Positions 59,831-64,000 of a DNA stretch of 64,000 nt are shown piece after piece. Source of the DNA: Akkermansiaceae bacterium (GTDB taxonomy: Bacteria; Verrucomicrobiota; Verrucomicrobiia; Verrucomicrobiales; Akkermansiaceae); contig CAJIZY010000009.1 of NCBI GenBank assembly GCA_905181965.1, forward strand, positions 124,001 to 188,000, read 5' to 3'. The notes under the pieces are model-generated. The model was not told the origin of the DNA and made no database searches. It worked only from the letters and a program-made list of their open reading frames with translations. The stretch's first letter is position 1. Each line of letters starts with the position of its first letter. The position numbers and the translations under genes were made by a program.

Positions 59831-60319
59831 ATGGAATCCCGTTACAATATTCTCTTCGTTTGTATGGGAAATATTTGCCGTTCACCAGCTGGTGAAAATA
59901 TTTTTCGGCAGGTGGTCGAAGAAGCCGGGCTTTCTGACCATATTCACTGTGATTCCGCGGGCACCATTGGAATCCACTCAGGCAACAAACCCGATACCCG
60001 CATGTCGAAAACAATTCGTCGCCGTGGCTACAAAGTTACCGGTTATGCCCGCCAATTCTCCCTGCAGGATTTTGGAATTTTCGATCTCATTCTCGTTATG
60101 GATGATGAAAACCATCGAAATATTTTAAAGCTGGCCGACACCGAAGAAAAACGGGCTAAGTTACAAAGTTTTACGAACTTCTGTTTACATCACCATCATC
60201 ATGAAGTCCCAGATCCATATTACGGGGGCGATGCTGGCTTTCAATTAGTTGCAGACCTAATCGAAGATGGCTCAAAAGGTCTCATCGAACACCTTAAGAA
60301 GGAACTCGATCTTACTTAG
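59831..60319 (+). CDS. Low-molecular-weight protein tyrosine phosphatase
   Basis: A 162-residue LMW-PTP: the P-loop CMGNICRS (C11 to S18, C-x5-R-S), with DPYYGG containing the general acid Asp. A five-histidine stretch (LHHHHHEVPDP) precedes it. Family dephosphorylates protein Tyr, often with polysaccharide export kinases; none is visible here. Overlaps the convergent gene by four bases. Start at MESRYN; a Met seven codons earlier is possible. Confidence 0.92.
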   Translation: MESRYNILFVCMGNICRSPAGENIFRQVVEEAGLSDHIHCDSAGTIGIHSGNKPDTRMSKTIRRRGYKVTGYARQFSLQDFGIFDLILVMDDENHRNILKLADTEEKRAKLQSFTNFCLHHHHHEVPDPYYGGDAGFQLVADLIEDGSKGLIEHLKKELDLT

Positions 60320-61230
60320 CGATGCTTCAGCATTGCACGGATCCGGGTATCAAGTTCTTCCAGTCTTGGCGTCGACACTCCGGCCGCTTTAGCACGGCGC
60401 AAGGGTTCCCCCCAGATTGCCTCAACCTCAACAGGGTATCCATTCACGAAATCAATCATGCTGGAAGGCTGATAAGGTCCCATCGGGTAGGTCCGATCCA
60501 GTTGGGTATTGGCAAAAGAATCTCCGATCTTAAAACCAAGAGCCCGAGCCCCCGCGATCACCTCGGCCATCAAAGCCCTCACTTTTTCCTCCCCATCCGG
60601 CAGCGCGAGGAGCTCTCCCGTATCAATACCTCCCTCCGTGATACAAAGACCATTGAAAGGAATATTCCAAACTAGCTTACGCCACTGAGCTTCGGCAAAA
60701 TTCTCGGCCATCTCGCAGACCACATTAGCATCTTGAAAAATAGCAACCAATTCACGAAGACGATCGGTCACACCTGGAACAGCCTCACCCATCGCGATCA
60801 TCCCGCCACCAGTATGACGAATCAGCCCAGCTTCTATCCGATTAATGCAGACAAAACACATGACGCCAAGGACTCGATTAATGCCGAAGAGCTCTCCCAG
60901 TGCTTCAGTATTTCCGAGACCATTTTGCAAAGTCACAATGACAGTCTTTTTATGAAGCATAGGCCGAATCACTTCCTCAAAGGAATGATTCGAGGTCGCC
61001 TTCCAAGCTACGATAACGACGTCGACGAGTCCGATTTCTTCGGGCGTTGTGGCACAATTCACTTCAGGTAAGTGAAAATCGCCATCGATACTCTCAACAA
61101 CGAGCCCTTTTTTGTTCACGATGTGGTAGTCCGAACGCAGTAAAAATCTCACATTATTTCCGGCGGCAGCTAGCCTTCCACCATAGTAACTGCCAACTGC
61201 TCCCGCCCCGACAATTGCGAAACTTCTCAT
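60316..61230 (-). CDS. Ketopantoate reductase family protein (PanE-like)
   Basis: A 304-residue 2-dehydropantoate 2-reductase-family protein: IVGAGAVGSYYGGRLA is the NADP-binding start, LQNGLGN the middle motif, and WRKLVWNIPFNGL (catalytic Lys) with SMIDFVNGYPVEVEAIWGEP the C-terminal domain. It may act in pantothenate synthesis or on another 2-oxoacid. It overlaps the next gene by four bases. Confidence 0.87.
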   Translation of the reverse strand: MRSFAIVGAGAVGSYYGGRLAAAGNNVRFLLRSDYHIVNKKGLVVESIDGDFHLPEVNCATTPEEIGLVDVVIVAWKATSNHSFEEVIRPMLHKKTVIVTLQNGLGNTEALGELFGINRVLGVMCFVCINRIEAGLIRHTGGGMIAMGEAVPGVTDRLRELVAIFQDANVVCEMAENFAEAQWRKLVWNIPFNGLCITEGGIDTGELLALPDGEEKVRALMAEVIAGARALGFKIGDSFANTQLDRTYPMGPYQPSSMIDFVNGYPVEVEAIWGEPLRRAKAAGVSTPRLEELDTRIRAMLKHR

Positions 61231-62138
61231 CTTCCCAATTCGCGAGCCACTCTAGCTGCGGTTGCGATGGTGTTGCGGTGAATTTTAGCGGTGTATTCTG
61301 GCTGTCGGTTATAGCCCCCGCCATAAAGAATCGCCACTGGAATCCGATTACCCATGAAAGCACGCAGAATAACTTCGTCTCGCCGAATAAAGTCTTTCAA
61401 ATCTAGCAGCATTTGCCCCATTCGGTCGTTACGGTGATTATCAGCTCCAGCAATCCAAATAACTAGATCCGGAGAAAAAACATCCAGCGCGGCAGCGAGA
61501 GTATTAAAAAGTTGCTTGAGATACATTTCTCCTTCGACATAGCGGACGGTCTCGACATCCATCGAGCCATTGATCTTACTGCTAGGCGAAAGCTTACCGA
61601 CGTGGATCGAATAGGTGAACACATTCGGATCATCCGCCAAAATACTGTTAGTCCCATTTCCCTGATGGGCATCGGTATCAACAACCATAACCTTGATTCC
61701 AGGGCGATAGACCTGCAGATCCCGAATCGCAATAGCGACGTCATTGAAAACACAATATCCCTCACCACGGTTCTGGAACGAATGGTGGGTTCCTCCAGCG
61801 AGAACAGCTGCCACTCCATCCTGAAGAGCGGCATGACAAGCCTGACGGGTCGCTTCCACTTCAGTCGCGCTCCGATGATAAAGCTTCGGGGTCACGGGAA
61901 AACCGAGAAGTATCTGCTCTTTCCGGTCCAACTGCCCGTAGTAAATTTTGGAGAGGTAGTCATGATCGTGAACCCTCCTCAAAACATGGCTATCAGCCTC
62001 ATTCACTTCGATAATATCTTCTCCTTTCACGATACCACTACCCACTAGCATGTCCTTGGAGACCTCGAACTTGTCCATCGGGAAAGGGTGTCCGTTGGGC
62101 AATTCGAGGAAAAATTCAGAAGAGTAAAAGCAGCGCAT
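61227..62138 (-). CDS. Histone-deacetylase-like amidohydrolase
   Basis: A 303-residue protein of the arginase/deacetylase fold: GGTHHSFQNRGEGYCVFNDV, the zinc ligands DTDAHQGNG and the last metal motif IAGADNHRND, with a Tyr in LYGGGYNRQ. Bacterial members deacetylate acetylated polyamines or small molecules, or act on unknown substrates. Coupled to the panE-like gene by ATGA overlap. Confidence 0.87.
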   Translation of the reverse strand: MRCFYSSEFFLELPNGHPFPMDKFEVSKDMLVGSGIVKGEDIIEVNEADSHVLRRVHDHDYLSKIYYGQLDRKEQILLGFPVTPKLYHRSATEVEATRQACHAALQDGVAAVLAGGTHHSFQNRGEGYCVFNDVAIAIRDLQVYRPGIKVMVVDTDAHQGNGTNSILADDPNVFTYSIHVGKLSPSSKINGSMDVETVRYVEGEMYLKQLFNTLAAALDVFSPDLVIWIAGADNHRNDRMGQMLLDLKDFIRRDEVILRAFMGNRIPVAILYGGGYNRQPEYTAKIHRNTIATAARVARELGR

Positions 62139-62240
62139 TTCGTTCTGGGGCTACTTTCACGCGACTAAGCCCCGCCTGCAAGCACAGACCACGATTGACT
62201 CATCACTGAAAATATATGGAAATCCGCCAGCTCTCCCAAG

Positions 62241-63041
62241 GTGACGATCAAATTATTCATTACTTCAAGTTTATTGGCTTTTCCGCTCTTAGGGCAGAAC
62301 GGACCAAAGATCACAGTGGTGCCTGCGCCAAAAAACCCCTTCAAACTCCAAAAAACTACCTCATACCCTTGGAGAAAATCGATTACGGCGACCGTATTTT
62401 GGATCGGGGAAAAGCCGACGCAAAATAACCCGACCCCCAACAACAAGTCCTCATGGGATGTCAAATGGCAGAAAAACTATGGAGGTTTTGACAACCCTGA
62501 CCCAAAGGCCCGTCTCGGATACCTTCCCCGCGGCTTAAATCCGGGGCAAAACCCTTTTTACGTCGCCCTCCCTTACAACGACTGCCTGAACCATCGCAGA
62601 CACAAGCCGGAAGCTGCACGCGTGATCCCTTGGTGGAATCGGATCAATCGTAAACCTGGAGAATCCGCCTGCAAAGGCCGTTGGGTTCAAATTTATTGCG
62701 CCAAAACCCGAAGAGTCTGTTACGCGCAGTGGGAAGATTGCGGCCCCTTCACCACTGACGATTGGCAATATGTTTTCGGTAACAAACGCCCCAAAAACAG
62801 AAACAACCAAGGTGCAGGAATCGACCTATCCCCCGCTGTTAGAGACTACCTTGGCATAGGGAATAAGGCCATCGTACACTGGCGCTTCATCGAATATACC
62901 AGAATTCCAAAAACTGGCCCTTGGACGAGGTATGGGAAAAACAATCCCTTCGTCAATCCTGCGGTCGACGATTCTCTCAAAGAGAGAGATCGTTACATGA
63001 AATATCTCCTGCAAAGATCGAAGAGGACGCCCAATAATTAG
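62241..63041 (+). CDS. Exported protein, possible double-psi beta-barrel (RlpA-like) domain
   Basis: A 266-residue protein with signal peptide (MTIKLFITSSLLAFPLLGQN). The middle and C-terminal parts contain WEDCGPFTTDDWQYVFGN and GAGIDLSPAVRDYLGI, resembling the RlpA-like barrel (CGPF, the IDLS motif and LG end). Basic, and rich in Cys and Trp. It could act on peptidoglycan; catalytic Asp is uncertain. Otherwise unknown. Confidence 0.65.
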   Translation: MTIKLFITSSLLAFPLLGQNGPKITVVPAPKNPFKLQKTTSYPWRKSITATVFWIGEKPTQNNPTPNNKSSWDVKWQKNYGGFDNPDPKARLGYLPRGLNPGQNPFYVALPYNDCLNHRRHKPEAARVIPWWNRINRKPGESACKGRWVQIYCAKTRRVCYAQWEDCGPFTTDDWQYVFGNKRPKNRNNQGAGIDLSPAVRDYLGIGNKAIVHWRFIEYTRIPKTGPWTRYGKNNPFVNPAVDDSLKERDRYMKYLLQRSKRTPNN

Positions 63042-63164
63042 CGCTAGAAAATCTCCTTCCTAAGCCTCACCAGAATCGCTCGACCAATACCTAGCCTGCC
63101 CCTGAGCTAACTAAACCACACGAACTCCCCTTTGACATTTCCAAATACAGGCCACTATAAACAC

Positions 63165-64000
63165 GTGAAAGTTCAAGTTTCCTCTATCCTTCTGGCCTCC
63201 ACCCTTTTTACAAACGCCAGAATTGACCCTGAGCCAGAAAATCGCTCACCGATGACGGCAATGCCCGGACGTTTCGGAGTCCTTTTCGGAGGGGCTTCAG
63301 AGAAAAGCGGAACCAGCAACTTCAACTGGGAGCAACTCACCCTTCAAGGTGGATTCGGTTTAAGAAAAGAGCTTAACGACGAGCTCAAACTCTTTTACGG
63401 AATAAACTACCGCTTTACTCGTATCGATGAAGGCGGTTTCTCCTCCGGAGCAGATTTATCTCATTTGCACGACCTCATCGTCCCCTTCTCGTTCATCTAC
63501 GATTCCTCAAACTCTCCTTGGTCTTTCTTTGCCCAGATCTCCGGTCAGCTCGCAACCGATTTTAGTGCTATCACCAGCGATGATTTCGATTACTCGGCCC
63601 GCCTTGGCGCACAATACAAATTCTCCAACACCTTTTCGCTTAACTTCGGAGCCGCACGAGTGCGGAATTTTGGCGACGCCATGGTTCTTCCAGCTCTTGG
63701 TTGCACGTGGCAACCCGCCAAAGACTGGTCCTTTACCCTTCTCGGCCCCCGAATCACGCTTTCCCACCAAATCAGCGATCAGCTTATCATTCGCGGTGGC
63801 GGATTCCCAACCGGGGGGCTCTGGAATATCGAGGATGATACTGGAAACTCAGTTGATTACGGATTCGCCAGCTACAATGCCGGGGTTGGCATCGATTTTA
63901 AATTAAGGCGCGGAATTTGGCTCACCGCTTGGGCTGGAGCAAACTTCGCTAACCAATTACGCGCCGAGAAAAACGGTGATACCCTTTTCGAAGAGGATCT
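63165..64000 (+). CDS. Outer-membrane beta-barrel protein, DUF6268-like, cut at the window end
   Basis: A GTG-started frame open to the end of the window (278 codons). Signal peptide (MKVQVSSILLASTLFTNA), then an N-terminal region and alternating strands (LKLFYGINYRFTRIDEGG; YSARLGAQYKFSNTFSLNF; IIRGGGFPTGGLWNIEDD). The pattern is an outer-membrane barrel like DUF6268 proteins. The C terminus lies outside the window. Confidence 0.75.
   Translation, partial: MKVQVSSILLASTLFTNARIDPEPENRSPMTAMPGRFGVLFGGASEKSGTSNFNWEQLTLQGGFGLRKELNDELKLFYGINYRFTRIDEGGFSSGADLSHLHDLIVPFSFIYDSSNSPWSFFAQISGQLATDFSAITSDDFDYSARLGAQYKFSNTFSLNFGAARVRNFGDAMVLPALGCTWQPAKDWSFTLLGPRITLSHQISDQLIIRGGGFPTGGLWNIEDDTGNSVDYGFASYNAGVGIDFKLRRGIWLTAWAGANFANQLRAEKNGDTLFEED

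Noticed and set aside
1-64000. tRNA, rRNA, CRISPR arrays, IS elements or integrase genes
   Set aside because: No transposase, no regular direct repeats with spacers and no tRNA-like cloverleaf were seen in the gaps.

Overview
The window looks like a chromosome segment of a Verrucomicrobiota bacterium, probably order Verrucomicrobiales. The evidence is the gene mix: formylglycine-type sulfatases (one fused to HEAT repeats), a DUF1080 plus PVC-type cytochrome fusion, a PQQ-type sugar dehydrogenase fused to cytochrome c, a CRTAC1/UnbV protein, a Chlamydia-like permease-DtxR fusion, and several Pro-rich or exported proteins of verrucomicrobial type. Housekeeping genes (purL, dnaG, dnaB, trxA, pssA, folC, dgt, leuCD, bioA) are scattered between them. 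No rRNA, tRNA, IS element, prophage or CRISPR array was seen.

Layout: 1-6.4 kb purL, nfeD-type protease, dnaG, a tiny entericidin-like lipoprotein and trxA. 6.4-15.8 kb: a TxPLK-repeat protein, a three-gene operon (propeller, metallo-hydrolase, dehydrogenase), di-haem peroxidase, AsmA-like protein, LysM-amidase, pssA and a rhodanese. 15.8-21.8 kb: an ECF sigma / membrane protein / PDZ module, an M29-like peptidase, a bifunctional-nuclease-family protein and a CysJ-like flavoprotein. 21.9-28.6 kb: two neighbouring genes that both read through an in-frame UGA, a CRTAC1/UnbV-TlpA-TPR protein and formate dehydrogenase. 28.7-38.9 kb: an exported dehydrogenase/sulfatase/DUF1080 block for sugar and sulfated polysaccharide use. 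39-46.4 kb: rsuA, dgt, PI-PLC-like protein, chrA, leuC-DUF2059-leuD. 46.5-51.5 kb: a metal ABC operon of ytgABCD type with an outer-membrane protein gene inside. 51.5-64 kb: bioA, comF, folC, dnaB, hyi, an ABC-2 exporter, protein tyrosine phosphatase, panE-like and HDAC-like genes, a double-psi-barrel-like protein and a truncated outer-membrane protein.

The main result is selenocysteine. The UGA at 26939 lies exactly at the known Sec site of formate dehydrogenase, and a hairpin with the same GGUCU loop and the same spacing as E. coli fdhF follows it. About 3.2 kb upstream, the CRTAC1/UnbV gene is interrupted by a single in-frame UGA (23700). Immediately after it comes a perfect 6-bp hairpin with a GGUCG loop, 11 nt from the UGA. 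The reading frame and protein similarity continue on both sides. This is a good candidate for a selenoprotein family I do not know to be described: an exported FG-GAP/UnbV/thioredoxin/TPR protein. The Sec machinery (selABCD) is not in the window.

Caution: about sixteen genes, including essential ones, carry single-base frame breaks in both directions. These look like uncorrected sequencing indels, so I annotate each as one gene spanning its fragments rather than as a pseudogene. The two UGA sites differ from these because the frame is unchanged across them.
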